DNA of 64,000 bases from VRUE01 sp963716735 (GTDB lineage: Bacteria; Actinomycetota; Thermoleophilia; Solirubrobacterales; 70-9). Positions 24,884-33,182 of the stretch are shown here, piece after piece. A program made the translations under genes and the position numbers. Where the stretch lies: NCBI GenBank assembly GCA_963716735.1, contig OY970321.1, positions 1,054,001 through 1,118,000 on the forward strand, written 5' to 3'. Numbering within the stretch: position 1 is the stretch's first letter; the number at the start of each line of letters is the position of its first letter. Under the pieces are notes generated by a model. That model searched no databases, was not told the origin of the DNA, and saw only the letters and a list, made by a program, of their open reading frames with translations.

Positions 24884-25537
24884 TCAGCCCGTGGTGATCC
24901 GATCGGCCGAGAGATCGACGACCACGTGGGTGATCGGCAGGTCGATCTCGTTGCGAGCCCGCTCGACGACGCCGTGCTCGAGCCAGCGCGAGCGCTCGGG
25001 CGGATGGGTCGAGATCACGATCTCGTCGGCCGGGAACACCCGCAGCGCATCCTCGATCGCCACGTTCGGGTCGGAGTCACCGATTTCTCCCTTCGCCTTC
25101 AGTCCCAATTGGTCGATCGCGATCAGCGACAGCTCCATCCGCTGGCGTGCCAACTCGATCGCTTCGTCGACATCAGACGCCCAGTGCGCGGCCCGTGACG
25201 TGCTCAACGCCGGCGTCACCACAAGGATCTGGCAGTCTCGATCGCGGCAGTGGTCGCGAATCTCCTCCAGCAGGGCCCCTCCTCCGACGGTCTCATTGGC
25301 GATGACGAGCAGGCGGTGCTTGCCGTCTCCACCGCGGGTCAACTCGACGCTGCGCGAGAGCGACCCGCGCGAATTCCGATAGGCGAGCCCCGCCCCGAAT
25401 CCGATCAGCGCCGCCGCCCATACGACTCCGATCACCGGGCGCGTGAGCAACGTCAACGCAATCACCGACACCGCCGCAACCCCGATCACAACCACCCACC
25501 GAAACGCATCAGCCTCGGATCTCAGGGGATTGTGCAT
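24884..25537 (-). CDS. membrane-anchored universal-stress-like protein
   Basis: A 217-residue protein with two N-terminal helices (WVVVIGVAAVSVIALTLL and VIGVVWAAALIGFGAGLA) and a cytoplasmic domain of alpha/beta USP-like type: KHRLLVIANETVGGGALLEEI, CQILVVTPAL, AIEDALRVFPADEIVISTHPPERSRWLEHGVVERARN, and THVVVDLS. The final segment closely resembles the C-terminal half of the USP-like protein at 26348-27226 (DEVLISTFAGETSRWLDEDL). It is the last gene of the minus-strand aa3 oxidase cluster, separated from coxC by element B2. Function unknown. Confidence 0.7.
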   Translation of the reverse strand: MHNPLRSEADAFRWVVVIGVAAVSVIALTLLTRPVIGVVWAAALIGFGAGLAYRNSRGSLSRSVELTRGGDGKHRLLVIANETVGGGALLEEIRDHCRDRDCQILVVTPALSTSRAAHWASDVDEAIELARQRMELSLIAIDQLGLKAKGEIGDSDPNVAIEDALRVFPADEIVISTHPPERSRWLEHGVVERARNEIDLPITHVVVDLSADRITTG

Positions 25538-25583
25538 GACTCCATTTTTACCCTGAGACGGCGAAAATCAAGCCAATAGAAAT

Positions 25584-25727
25584 CTTTAGTCCACGCCACG
25601 GCCGCGAAAACCAAGCAGGTCGGTGGACGCAGGGAGCGAGGTGAGGGGAGCGCACTTCTAGTGCGTGACCCGATCCGAGTCGACCGAGGACGCCGAGATG
25701 CGCCGGTTTGCAGCGGCCGCGCTAAAG
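25584..25727 (-). repeat. palindromic element B2 (family B)
   Basis: On the minus strand, after the coxC stop: outer pairing CTAAAG (25722-25727) with CTTTAG (25584-25589), inner arms GCGGCCG (25713-25719) with CGGCCGC (25599-25605), and a core of about 107 nt reading TGCAAACCGGCGCATCTCGG, CGTCCTCGGTCG, GGGTCACGCAC, GTGCGCTCCCCTC, CTCCCTGCGTCC, CCTGCTTGGTTTTC. It is nearly identical in core to B1 and B3; the hairpin loop is TAGAA instead of TAAT. Confidence 0.75.
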
Positions 25728-26348
25728 GATGTAAACAGCCGTGTAGACGATGATCCACATCACATCGACGAAGTGCCAGTAGATGCCCGGCACCTCGACA
25801 CCGAGGTGATCCTCCGCCTTGGGGCCGAAATGACCACGGAATGCACGGATCGTGGCGAAGCTGAGCAGCATCAGGCCGACGAAGACGTGGGCCCCGTGCA
25901 ATCCCGTGAGGCCGTAGAAGATCGAGCCGAAAGCGAGATCGCGAGCGCTGAAGCCGATGTGGACGTACTCGTTGACCTGGATGAAGAGGAAGGTGGCGCC
26001 CAGCAGCCAGGTCAGGACGAGGCCCAGTTTGAGCCCCTTCTTGTTGCCGCGGCGGATCGACTCCAGCGCGTAGTGGATGGTGAAGCTCGAGGAGACCAGG
26101 ATCGCGGTGTTGATTCCCGCAACCGCAACCGGCAACTCGTAGGGGTGCGGTGGCCAGGTCGCCGGGTCGACGACGACGCGGAGGAAGAAGTAGGAGGCGA
26201 AGAAGGCACCGAACAGCATCACCTCGGAGACGATGAAGAGCAGGATGCCAAGCGTCTGGCGGTCGATCCGCGAGCTCTGGTTGGCCTCGGGCGGACCGTG
26301 GTGCTCCTCCTCGTGGGAGTGCGGGAGTGCGACGGTCGCGCTCTCCAT
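25722..26348 (-). CDS. coxC: cytochrome c oxidase subunit III
   Basis: A 208-residue, five-helix subunit III of an aa3-type oxidase. Landmarks: LGILLFIVSEVMLFGAFFASYFFLR (helix with the conserved Glu), FLFIQVNEYVHIGF, YGLTGLHGAHVFVGL and IYWHFVDVMWIIVY at the C-terminus. The His-rich N-terminus (HSHEEEHHGPPE) is cytoplasmic. The start overlaps the stop of the USP-like gene as TGATG. The stop lies beside the arm of element B2. Confidence 0.93.
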   Translation of the reverse strand: MESATVALPHSHEEEHHGPPEANQSSRIDRQTLGILLFIVSEVMLFGAFFASYFFLRVVVDPATWPPHPYELPVAVAGINTAILVSSSFTIHYALESIRRGNKKGLKLGLVLTWLLGATFLFIQVNEYVHIGFSARDLAFGSIFYGLTGLHGAHVFVGLMLLSFATIRAFRGHFGPKAEDHLGVEVPGIYWHFVDVMWIIVYTAVYIL

Positions 26349-27226
26349 CAGGATTCCCCCCCATCCGCGACGGAAGCGGCGACCGCCTCGGCGGGCCGGC
26401 CTACCTCGAGGTGCTCCACCGGCTTGTCGGTGATCTCGCGGGTGCGGCCGAGCAGGTCCTCGTCAAGCCACCGCGAGGTTTCACCGGCGAAGGTCGAGAT
26501 CAGCACCTCGTCGATCCGGTAGTGCTCGATCGCGTTCTGCACGGCATGGAAGGGGTCGGGGCTCATCGGCTGACCGGTGGCGTCGATGTCGGCCCGGTAG
26601 AGCTCGGCCAGGGTCGAGGCCAGGTCGCGGACGATTTCCTCCTCCGAGACGCCCTCGGCGCGCGGACAGACGATCGTGTAGCGATGCGGGTGCCCGGCGG
26701 CACGCTCCTTCAGCCTGGCGATCAGGTCCGGTGCGGCAACCGTCTGGGTGGCGACGACGAGGGTGTGGTTTTTCTCCCAGCTGATCGAGTCGTCCTGGAC
26801 GCGCACCGGGATGTGCGTCACCGCCACCTCGGGCTCGAAGCGGTCCTTTGCACACTCGACGAGGTCCTTGCGGGTGATGCCGAAGCGCGTCCCGGAGCGA
26901 CAGGAAAGGAGGAGCTCGCCGGGTTCGTGGGCGCGCACCGCGTCGTCCATGGCAAGCGCCGGATCGGGGTCCAAGACCTCGCCGACCGACTCGATCCCGT
27001 ACTGCGAGAGGATCGACATCGTCACCTCGACGCGCGCGCGCGCGGCCTCGCGCAGCTCACCGGCGTCGATCAGCTGCCCCACCGAGGGCTGGTTCTGCGG
27101 GGCGGCGACAGCGACGAACGGCACCTTCTCGGCGCGCTCGCCAACCGCTTTCAGCAGCTTTCGGCCACCGGCGACCTCGTTGAGAAAGACCAGCAGCGGC
27201 CTTGCCTGAGTGGAATCGCCACTCAC
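26348..27226 (-). CDS. tandem universal-stress-like protein inside the cox operon
   Basis: A 292-residue soluble protein of two USP-like alpha/beta halves. First half: ARPLLVFLNEVAGGRKLLKAV to VAVTHIPVRV; second half: NHTLVVATQTVAAPDLIARL, RYTIVCPRAEG, VQNAIEHYRIDEVLISTFAGETSRWLDEDLL, KPVEHLEVGRP. GTG 27226 overlaps the coxA stop as GTGA, and its own stop overlaps the coxC start as TGATG. Translational coupling to both oxidase subunits implies equal production. The second half resembles the membrane-anchored USP-like protein at 24884-25537. USP proteins often bind ATP; a G-2x-G-9x-G(S/T) motif is not clear here. Confidence 0.75.
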   Translation of the reverse strand: MSGDSTQARPLLVFLNEVAGGRKLLKAVGERAEKVPFVAVAAPQNQPSVGQLIDAGELREAARARVEVTMSILSQYGIESVGEVLDPDPALAMDDAVRAHEPGELLLSCRSGTRFGITRKDLVECAKDRFEPEVAVTHIPVRVQDDSISWEKNHTLVVATQTVAAPDLIARLKERAAGHPHRYTIVCPRAEGVSEEEIVRDLASTLAELYRADIDATGQPMSPDPFHAVQNAIEHYRIDEVLISTFAGETSRWLDEDLLGRTREITDKPVEHLEVGRPAEAVAASVADGGES

Positions 27227-29127
27227 GTCTGGGCCACCACGGCCGGCTCGGGTTTGGCGGCCTCGGTGCCTTCGCCGGCCATGATCGCGTGGCGGGCACC
27301 GGGAACGCCGAACTCGTACGGACCGCCGACGACCCGCGGGATCTCGTCGAAGTTGAAGATCGGCGGCGGCGAGGAGACCTGCCACTCGATCGAGTTCGCG
27401 CGCCAAGGATTGGCATCCGCGCGGGGCCCGAAGCGCCAGCTGACGATCATGTTGTAGAGGAAGACGAGTTGGCAGGCGCCGAGCATGAAGGCGAAGACGC
27501 TGATCAGCAGGTTCCAGTTGCCGAACTGAGTCGCGTAGTCGGCGACACGACGCGGCATCCCGTCCATTCCCACCCAGTGCATCGGGATGAAGGTGCCCCA
27601 GGTGCCCAGCAGCGTGCCCCAGAAGTGGACGCGGCCGAGTTTCTCGTCGTACATCCGCCCGGTCATCTTCGGGAACCAGTGGTAGATGCCGGCGAAGATC
27701 GTGAAGACCGAGCCGCCGAAGAGGACGAAGTGGATGTGGGCGACGATGAAGTAGGTGTCGGAGACGTGGATGTCGATCGGCACCATGCCGAGCATGACGC
27801 CACTGATCCCGCCGATCGTGAAGGTGACGATGAAGGCGAGGGCGAACAGCATCGCCGTCGAGTAGGTGTGGATCTTGCCGAAGTAGAGCGTTCCCAGCCA
27901 GGAGAAGATCTTGATCCCGGTCGGCACGGCGATCAGCAGCGTGGTGAACATCATCGGCACCCGCAACCAGCTGAACATGCCGGCGACGAACATGTGGTGG
28001 GCCCAGACCGAGTAGCTGAGGACGACGATCCCGATCAGCGCCAAGGCCATCAGCCGGTAGCCGAAGATCGGCTTGCGGGCATGGGTCGAGATGACCTCGG
28101 AGATGATCCCGAACCCGGGCAACATCATGATGTAGACGGCCGGGTGCGAGTAGAACCAGAAGATGTGCTGGTAGCTGATCACGTCGCCGCCGCCGGCGAA
28201 CTGGAAGAACTGGGTTCCGAGGACGCGGTCGAAGAGGACCATGAACTGGGCGCCGGCGATGAACGGCGTCGCGGCGACGACCAGCAGCGAGGTCGAGAGG
28301 TTGGCCCAGACCAGCAGCGGCATCCGCCAGAAGGTCATTCCCGGCGCACGCATGGTGATGATCGTGACTAAGAAATTGAGGGCGGTGGCGATCGAAGAGG
28401 CGCCGGCGAACTGGACGCCGAGATTGAAGAACGACTGCCCCAGCGGAGCGCCCGTGGAGAGCGGCGCGTAGCCGGTCCAGCCGGCGTCGAAGGCACCGCC
28501 GGGGGCGAGGAAGCTGCCGATGAAAAGCAGCCCGGCCAGCGGCAGCATCCAGAAGCTGAGCGCGTTGAGCCGGGGGAAGGCCATGTCCGGCGCGCCGATC
28601 ATCAGCGGCAGCACGTAGTTGGCAATGCCGGCGAAGACCGGAATCACGAAGACGAAGATCATCAGCACCGCGTGGGTGGAGAAGAGGCTGTTGTAGGTGG
28701 CGGCGTCGACGATCTGCGTGCCGGGCTGGGCCAGCTCCGCCCGGATCAGCATCGCCATCAGCCCGCCCACGAAGAAGAAGAAGAAGGTGGTGCAGATGTA
28801 CTGGATGCCGATCACCTTGTGGTCGGTGTTGAAGCGGAAGTAGTCCTTCCAGCTCTTGGCGCCGTGCTGGGAGTGGTCATCGGGGATCGTCGGCATGCCG
28901 ACGGCCCAGCGCAGCCAGTAGTCGAAGCAGCCGAAGCCGGCGAGGAAGCCGAGTGGCGCGGTGATCAGCGGCACGACGACGTGCGGGTAGCCGGTCTGTT
29001 CGGTCTGCCAGATCGGCAGGCCCGAGATGTCGCGCAGGACGACGACCAGGCCGACGCCGAAGGCGGCAGCCAGAACCGCGCCCAGCAGGCCTCGAATCCA
29101 CCCCGGTTGCTTGATCGCTGCCGTCAT
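27223..29127 (-). CDS. coxA: cytochrome c oxidase subunit I (A2-type aa3)
   Basis: A 634-residue catalytic subunit with all heme and copper ligands: FSTHAVLMIFVFVIPVFAG (low-spin heme His), FYSHPAVYIMMLPGFGII (CuB His and cross-linked Tyr), VWAHHMFVAGM (two CuB His), and DTYFIVAHIHFVLFGG (heme a3 and low-spin heme His). YSHPAVY in place of GHPEVY, with no Glu, marks the A2 subfamily. Start ATG 29127 is used, 10 nt after the coxB stop; ATG 29157 would overlap coxB by 20 nt. It is translationally coupled to the USP-like gene downstream. It serves as the in-window control for the degenerate copy at 19242-20927. Confidence 0.95.
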   Translation of the reverse strand: MTAAIKQPGWIRGLLGAVLAAAFGVGLVVVLRDISGLPIWQTEQTGYPHVVVPLITAPLGFLAGFGCFDYWLRWAVGMPTIPDDHSQHGAKSWKDYFRFNTDHKVIGIQYICTTFFFFFVGGLMAMLIRAELAQPGTQIVDAATYNSLFSTHAVLMIFVFVIPVFAGIANYVLPLMIGAPDMAFPRLNALSFWMLPLAGLLFIGSFLAPGGAFDAGWTGYAPLSTGAPLGQSFFNLGVQFAGASSIATALNFLVTIITMRAPGMTFWRMPLLVWANLSTSLLVVAATPFIAGAQFMVLFDRVLGTQFFQFAGGGDVISYQHIFWFYSHPAVYIMMLPGFGIISEVISTHARKPIFGYRLMALALIGIVVLSYSVWAHHMFVAGMFSWLRVPMMFTTLLIAVPTGIKIFSWLGTLYFGKIHTYSTAMLFALAFIVTFTIGGISGVMLGMVPIDIHVSDTYFIVAHIHFVLFGGSVFTIFAGIYHWFPKMTGRMYDEKLGRVHFWGTLLGTWGTFIPMHWVGMDGMPRRVADYATQFGNWNLLISVFAFMLGACQLVFLYNMIVSWRFGPRADANPWRANSIEWQVSSPPPIFNFDEIPRVVGGPYEFGVPGARHAIMAGEGTEAAKPEPAVVAQT

Positions 29128-29137
29128 CGGGCCCCCA

Positions 29138-29932
29138 TTATGCCCCGCCCGCCCCAAGGGGTTCCACCGGGTTGGTTTCGGTGTCCTGGCGGATCGTTTC
29201 CATCAGCGGAGCCGGCACCTCTTCCTTGAGACCGGCGACCCATTTGCGGAACTCGGCCGGCGGCTCGACAACGACTTTGGCCCGCATCGCGGCGTGGCCG
29301 AAGCCGCAGAGCTCGGTGCAGATCAACTGGTAGGTGCCGACCTTGTCGGGCGTGACGGTGGCGGTCGTGGTGATGCCGGGCACGTTGTCTTTCTTGACCC
29401 GCCACTCCGGCACCCAGAAGGAATGGATCACGTCCTGGGAGTGCATTTTGAACTGGACCTGACGGTTGACCGGGACGTGGAATTCGCCCTGCACGTAGGC
29501 GTTGTCTTTGCCGGGATAACCGAAGCTCCAGGCGAATTGCTGGGAGAAGACGTCGACGGTGAGCGGATTCTTGGCCGGCTCTTCGATGTCGTTCAGCACC
29601 GACCAGCTGTAGCCGGCGCCGAAGAGGACAATGATCGTCGGGATCACCGTCCAGGCGACCTCGAGCCTGGTGTTGCCGTGGATCGGCTCGCCGTCGGATT
29701 CGTCCCCCGGCTTGGCTTTGAATTTCCACAGCGCGTAGAAGAGCATCACCATCACCAGCGAGAAGACGAAGGCCGAGAGGACGATCATCACGCTGAGCAG
29801 GTCGTCGATCTTGGGAGCAGCCGTCGAGGCGGCCTCGCCGTCCCAGTTGATCGGCAGCATCACCGCAGAGATCACCGCCGTGAGGGCGATGGTTGCGGCG
29901 AGCATCTTCGCTATCGGCAGGCGGCCGTACAT
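29138..29932 (-). CDS. coxB: cytochrome c oxidase subunit II with intact CuA site
   Basis: A 264-residue subunit II. Two membrane helices (about 8-27, 45-70) precede the cupredoxin domain. QFAWSFGYPGKD is the aromatic electron-entry patch, DVIHSFWVPEWRVKKDNVPG includes the first CuA His, and GTYQLICTELCGFGHAAM has both Cys, the second His and Met. It is the first gene of the minus-strand operon coxB-coxA-USP-coxC. Its promoter should lie in 29933-30005, between the start and element A2. Confidence 0.95.
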   Translation of the reverse strand: MYGRLPIAKMLAATIALTAVISAVMLPINWDGEAASTAAPKIDDLLSVMIVLSAFVFSLVMVMLFYALWKFKAKPGDESDGEPIHGNTRLEVAWTVIPTIIVLFGAGYSWSVLNDIEEPAKNPLTVDVFSQQFAWSFGYPGKDNAYVQGEFHVPVNRQVQFKMHSQDVIHSFWVPEWRVKKDNVPGITTTATVTPDKVGTYQLICTELCGFGHAAMRAKVVVEPPAEFRKWVAGLKEEVPAPLMETIRQDTETNPVEPLGAGGA

Positions 29933-30005
29933 GAGGCGGCGGGCATTCTATTGAAGCGACGGCGGAACGATTTGCGGCCTCTAATGACGGATGGCACGAT
30001 GTTGG

Positions 30006-30118
30006 GGGGCCATCCGGGCAGGGCCTTCACTTAACTTTTTCGGTGTGTTGGGTTGGGCTGACGCCCAGAGGTGTCGACGAAAAAGTACAAGACGTTCCGG
30101 CCCTGCCCGGATGGCCCC
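30006..30118 (-). repeat. palindromic element A2 (family A)
   Basis: Perfect 20-bp arms, GGGGCCATCCGGGCAGGGCC (30006-30025) and its complement (30099-30118), enclose a 73-nt core. On the minus strand the core reads GGAACGTCTTGTAC, TTTTTCGTCGAC, GGGCGTCAGC, CCGAAAAAGTTAAGTG, matching A1. Where A1 has TG/CA at the inner stem end, A2 has CG/CG, a compensatory change. The arm reaches the first base of the glycosyltransferase stop codon (30118-30120). Confidence 0.85.
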
Positions 30119-31527
30119 TACTCGGGCGCAGAGAGGTCATCGAGTCGGCCTGCTGAAGCTGCCAGCACTCCGCGCGCCACTCCCTCCCAGCTCCAGAGCC
30201 GGCGCGCCGTGCCTACCAGCGCCTCACGAGCTTCAAAGCGCTTGTCCTCCGGAAGCTCGAACCACCTGTTCAACCGGTCCGCGATGGCCTCGACAGCTCC
30301 CTCCTCGACCGGGAAGGAGACGAGCTCCGCGGCCTCGGCTGGCAGCGTGGCGGCAAGCTCCTTGGAGACCTCCCGCATCCCCGAGTGACCGGCGGATACC
30401 GGCAACGCCCCGCACGCGGCAGCCTCCGCGGCGACCATCCCGAAGGCCTCGGGGAAGGTGCTCGGCATGACCAGCGCCTCAGCTTCCGGCAGCAGCTCGG
30501 CGACCTCGTCGTGCTCCAAGCGGCCGATGAACTCGACGGAATCCGCGATCCCTTTGATCGCACCCAGATAGCCGTCGGGGGGATCGGCAAGAAAGGCGCT
30601 CAGGATCGGCAGTGGCTCCGCGGAACCACCCTCAAGCCCCCTCCCCAGCTCGGCAACCTCGCGCGCATCTCCTAGCTCCCCGCGATCGAGTGCCGCCAGC
30701 AATCGACGCAGCCCGCTCTCGTACTCCCCGTAGCCGGCGATCTCCAGCTTCGCGTCTCGATGCAGCGCCTGAACCAGCGGCCACGCAGCGATGAGCAAAT
30801 CGACTCCCTTGGAAACGATCAGCTTGCCGACGAAGACGACCCGGGGGGATTCGACCGCGGGTCCTGTCGGAGGGGAAGGGGGGGTTAGCGGACTCACCCG
30901 TCCGAACCCCCCCTTCCCCTCCGCCACCCGCGGATGGAACGCGTCAGTGTCGACCCCGGGCGGCCCCAGGCGCGTCTTCTCTCGGAGGCCGTCGACATCG
31001 GGGAGCGCAGCCCAGAGCGATTCGGCGGTGTGCCGCGAGCCGACCAGGACTGCGGAAGCTGCTTTCACCCCTTCCTCTGCATAGGGAATAAAGCGAGGAT
31101 GGGGCTTGACCGTGTACTCGAGCGCCGAGCCGTGGATCTTGGCGGCGAAGGGACCGACTTCGGCGCGGGCGAGGATCGCGGGGCCCATCACCAGGTGACC
31201 GGCAAGGGCCGCGTCGATCCCGCCGACGCTTGTGGCGACATTGCGGACGGCGGCGACGTTGGCATCGATATAGCGGTCGAGCTCCTCGTCGGTCATCTCG
31301 GGGAAGGTCTTGACCTCGAAGCCCTCGTAGGGGTCCTTGACGTAGACAGGAAGCAGGCCGCGGATGTCCGGGTTGTGGATCTCGACCCCCTCGATCTCGA
31401 CCCGCCTGTCCTGACAGAGGAGATGGACCTCGTGGCCGAGGTTGGCCAGGGCGCGGGCGAGATTCGCGGTGTAGATGTTGCTGCCGGTGCCGCGCAGCAT
31501 GTAGCCATGGAAGAGGAGGACGCGCAT
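30118..31527 (-). CDS. glycosyltransferase, GT4-like
   Basis: A 469-residue GT-B-fold glycosyltransferase using a nucleotide-sugar donor. The N-terminal acceptor domain begins RVLLFHGYMLRGTGSNIYTANLARAL, and the C-terminal donor domain has RVVFVGKLIVSKGVDLLIAAW and LVMPSTFPEAFGMVAAEAAACGALPV, with the E-x7-E pair of GT4 enzymes. No signal peptide; probably a peripheral cytoplasmic protein. Sugar and acceptor are unknown. It is a single gene upstream of the cox operon on the same strand, with element A2 between. Confidence 0.88.
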   Translation of the reverse strand: MRVLLFHGYMLRGTGSNIYTANLARALANLGHEVHLLCQDRRVEIEGVEIHNPDIRGLLPVYVKDPYEGFEVKTFPEMTDEELDRYIDANVAAVRNVATSVGGIDAALAGHLVMGPAILARAEVGPFAAKIHGSALEYTVKPHPRFIPYAEEGVKAASAVLVGSRHTAESLWAALPDVDGLREKTRLGPPGVDTDAFHPRVAEGKGGFGRVSPLTPPSPPTGPAVESPRVVFVGKLIVSKGVDLLIAAWPLVQALHRDAKLEIAGYGEYESGLRRLLAALDRGELGDAREVAELGRGLEGGSAEPLPILSAFLADPPDGYLGAIKGIADSVEFIGRLEHDEVAELLPEAEALVMPSTFPEAFGMVAAEAAACGALPVSAGHSGMREVSKELAATLPAEAAELVSFPVEEGAVEAIADRLNRWFELPEDKRFEAREALVGTARRLWSWEGVARGVLAASAGRLDDLSAPE

Positions 31528-31558
31528 CGCTGCCTCACAAGCTATTAGTCTTCCCGCC

Positions 31559-31822
31559 GTGAACTCGAAGCAGCTCTACCGGATGCGGGCGCCGGCCTCG
31601 GGCCGAGAGGCCCTCGCCTACGCGGAACCCGGCCAGGTATACGTCGATCGCGAAACCGACGAGGAGATGCTGCCGGTGGCGATGGTTCTGCCGCTCGCCC
31701 CCTCCGCCTCGTCCCTGCCCCGCACTCCGGAGAACCTGCGTGCCTGCCGCCGCTGCGACCAGCTGATCGGGCTGGACATCAGCGACTGCCCTTACTGCGG
31801 GCTACGCCAAGAAGCGCTCTGA
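31559..31822 (+). CDS. small zinc-ribbon protein
   Basis: An 87-residue protein ending in a zinc ribbon, CRRCDQLIGLDISDCPYCG (two CxxC knuckles). The first two-thirds (MRAPASGREALAYAEPGQVYVDRETDEEMLP) show no recognisable motif. GTG start. It is divergent from the glycosyltransferase by 31 nt, and the stop codon lies inside the arm of element B3. No function is assigned. Confidence 0.72.
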   Translation: MNSKQLYRMRAPASGREALAYAEPGQVYVDRETDEEMLPVAMVLPLAPSASSLPRTPENLRACRRCDQLIGLDISDCPYCGLRQEAL

Positions 31823-31941
31823 GGCGACCTGTCCGGCGCATGCCGGCGTCCTCGGTCGCTCGGCTCGGGTCACGCACTAATGTGCGCTCCCCTCCCCTCG
31901 CTCTCTGCGTCCTTGGCCTGCTTGGTCAGATCGCCTCAGAG
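31817..31941 (+). repeat. palindromic element B3 (family B)
   Basis: Perfect 11-bp arms CTCTGAGGCGA (31817-31827) and TCGCCTCAGAG (31931-31941), extended inward by CTG/CAG and CC/GG pairs with mismatches. The core (31828-31930) matches B1 and B2: CCGGCGCATGCCGGCGTCCT, CGGTCG, GGGTCACGCACTAATGTGCG, CTCCCCT, CTGCGTCC, CCTGCTTGGTC. The left arm holds the zinc-ribbon gene stop. The 3' end of the opposite-strand membrane protein gene runs into this element. Confidence 0.8.
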
Positions 31942-32104
31942 TCTCAGGAGCGAGATTGAACGCCAGGGCAATCGCTCCTACGCCCAAGGCGATCGCATAG
32001 ATGGCTCCGGAATCAGGGCCTACCAGGTGCGCCACGATTCCTGCGATCAAGCATACGACTGCGCAAGCCATCGGTCCCGGTCTGTCTCGGACAACAAATT
32101 TCAT
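31877..32104 (-). CDS. small membrane protein whose 3' end is in element B3
   Basis: A 75-residue protein with two hydrophobic helices (PMACAVVCLIAGIVAHLVG and SGAIYAIALGVGAIALAF) and a basic, glycine-rich tail. The ATG overlaps the upstream stop (ATGA), supporting translation. About the last 20 residues (LRRSDQAGQGRRERGEGSAH) and the stop are encoded by element B3, so the original C-terminus was probably replaced when the element arose. Function unknown. Confidence 0.6.
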   Translation of the reverse strand: MKFVVRDRPGPMACAVVCLIAGIVAHLVGPDSGAIYAIALGVGAIALAFNLAPETLRRSDQAGQGRRERGEGSAH

Positions 32105-32403
32105 ACCGCGGAGCCTAACGTATTGGCCAGCGAAGCCACATAGATCAACGCTCCGACGCAAAAACCGACGAGACTGCTCTTTCGAACCGCCCGACCGCGT
32201 CTGGCAGGTGATGCGTCAAAGTGGACGATCGCGGCCAAAGCCGCACAAGCACCCGACAGCATGAAGGGAAAGTCCAGGCCAATCGTGTCGGGCCACGGAT
32301 CTTCGACCCGTGGGAAGAGCGAGCCTTCAAGGAGCCATAGGGAAAGCGCGATCGTGAGCACGCCACGACGCTGGCAAGTCTCGGCGCGCGTGCGGCGCGC
32401 CAA
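32101..32403 (-). CDS. small membrane protein
   Basis: A protein of up to 100 residues with three likely helices (GVLTIALSLWLLEGSLF, FPFMLSGACAALAAIVHF, SLVGFCVGALIYVASLA). The start is TTG 32403 or, in frame, GTG 32361. The stop overlaps the next start (ATGA), so the two small membrane proteins form a pair. No family is recognised. Confidence 0.58.
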   Translation of the reverse strand: MARRTRAETCQRRGVLTIALSLWLLEGSLFPRVEDPWPDTIGLDFPFMLSGACAALAAIVHFDASPARRGRAVRKSSLVGFCVGALIYVASLANTLGSAV

Positions 32404-32417
32404 ATGTCAATTTTCTC

Positions 32418-33179
32418 CTAAGGCTCTTTAACGACAGTCGCCGTGTACAAAAGGCGGGCGTTGCTGTAGTAGCAACCGTAGGTCTTCGTCTTGCCGACTC
32501 CCTGCTGTGGGTGGCCGCCCTGGATGTCTTCCTTCGAGGAGCAGTGATCGGGCAGGCGGCTGCCGCGCCAGGTGTTTTCTTCGGAGACGTTGAAGGCGAA
32601 CATCGGCGCCCAGGTCGGAATCGTCAGCGCGACGACCTGGCCCTGAAGGACGCTGAGCGGGTGATCGAGGGCAAAGATCACGGTGCTGCCGAAGTACGGG
32701 TTGAGGATCTGCAGCGGACTCTGACGGACCAGCGTGTACTGGGGTGGCTTCGAGCCCTCGACCGGCCGCAGGACACCGATCCGGGCCTGGGACGGCTTGC
32801 CGAGGAATTCGTCGAAGAACCCGATCTCGTTGGTCATCTTGTCGCTGTCCGTGCTGGAGGGCCGCGCAAGCGTGATCGACCAGGCGACGATCTTGCCGTC
32901 GAAGGGAACCTCGTAGGGGCGTGGTACCCCGCCGGCGATCGCCTGGAAGCCGCTGACGTGACCCTCGACCCGGCAGGGAATGACCTCGACGTTGTTGACG
33001 ATCTTGCCCGGGCAGGATGGCGGCGGGGTCGAGTCGGTCTTGCCGAGCACGACGACGCGGGCCGGCGCCGAGTCGGCGTCTCCAGGCCAGGAGGCGGCGA
33101 CAAGCAGTGCCAGCACGCAGGCAAAGCCCAGCGCGGCCAGGGCACGCTTTCGGTCGGTTCGGTTTTCCGCTGCTCTCAC
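32418..33179 (-). CDS. secreted protein of unknown function
   Basis: A 253-residue protein with an N-terminal signal segment (RALAALGFACVLALLVAASW) and a mature part of beta-rich look: VVVLGKTDSTPPPSCPG, EVPFDGKIVAWSITLARPS, STVIFALDHPLSVLQGQVVALTIPTWAP, and a C-terminal Cys pair region (CSSKEDIQGG, YGCYYSNARLLY). GTG 33179 is preferred over TTG 33182 because GGAGA lies 6 nt upstream of it. Divergent from the amidase unit. I do not recognise a named family. Confidence 0.65.
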   Translation of the reverse strand: MRAAENRTDRKRALAALGFACVLALLVAASWPGDADSAPARVVVLGKTDSTPPPSCPGKIVNNVEVIPCRVEGHVSGFQAIAGGVPRPYEVPFDGKIVAWSITLARPSSTDSDKMTNEIGFFDEFLGKPSQARIGVLRPVEGSKPPQYTLVRQSPLQILNPYFGSTVIFALDHPLSVLQGQVVALTIPTWAPMFAFNVSEENTWRGSRLPDHCSSKEDIQGGHPQQGVGKTKTYGCYYSNARLLYTATVVKEP

Positions 33180-33182
33180 CAA

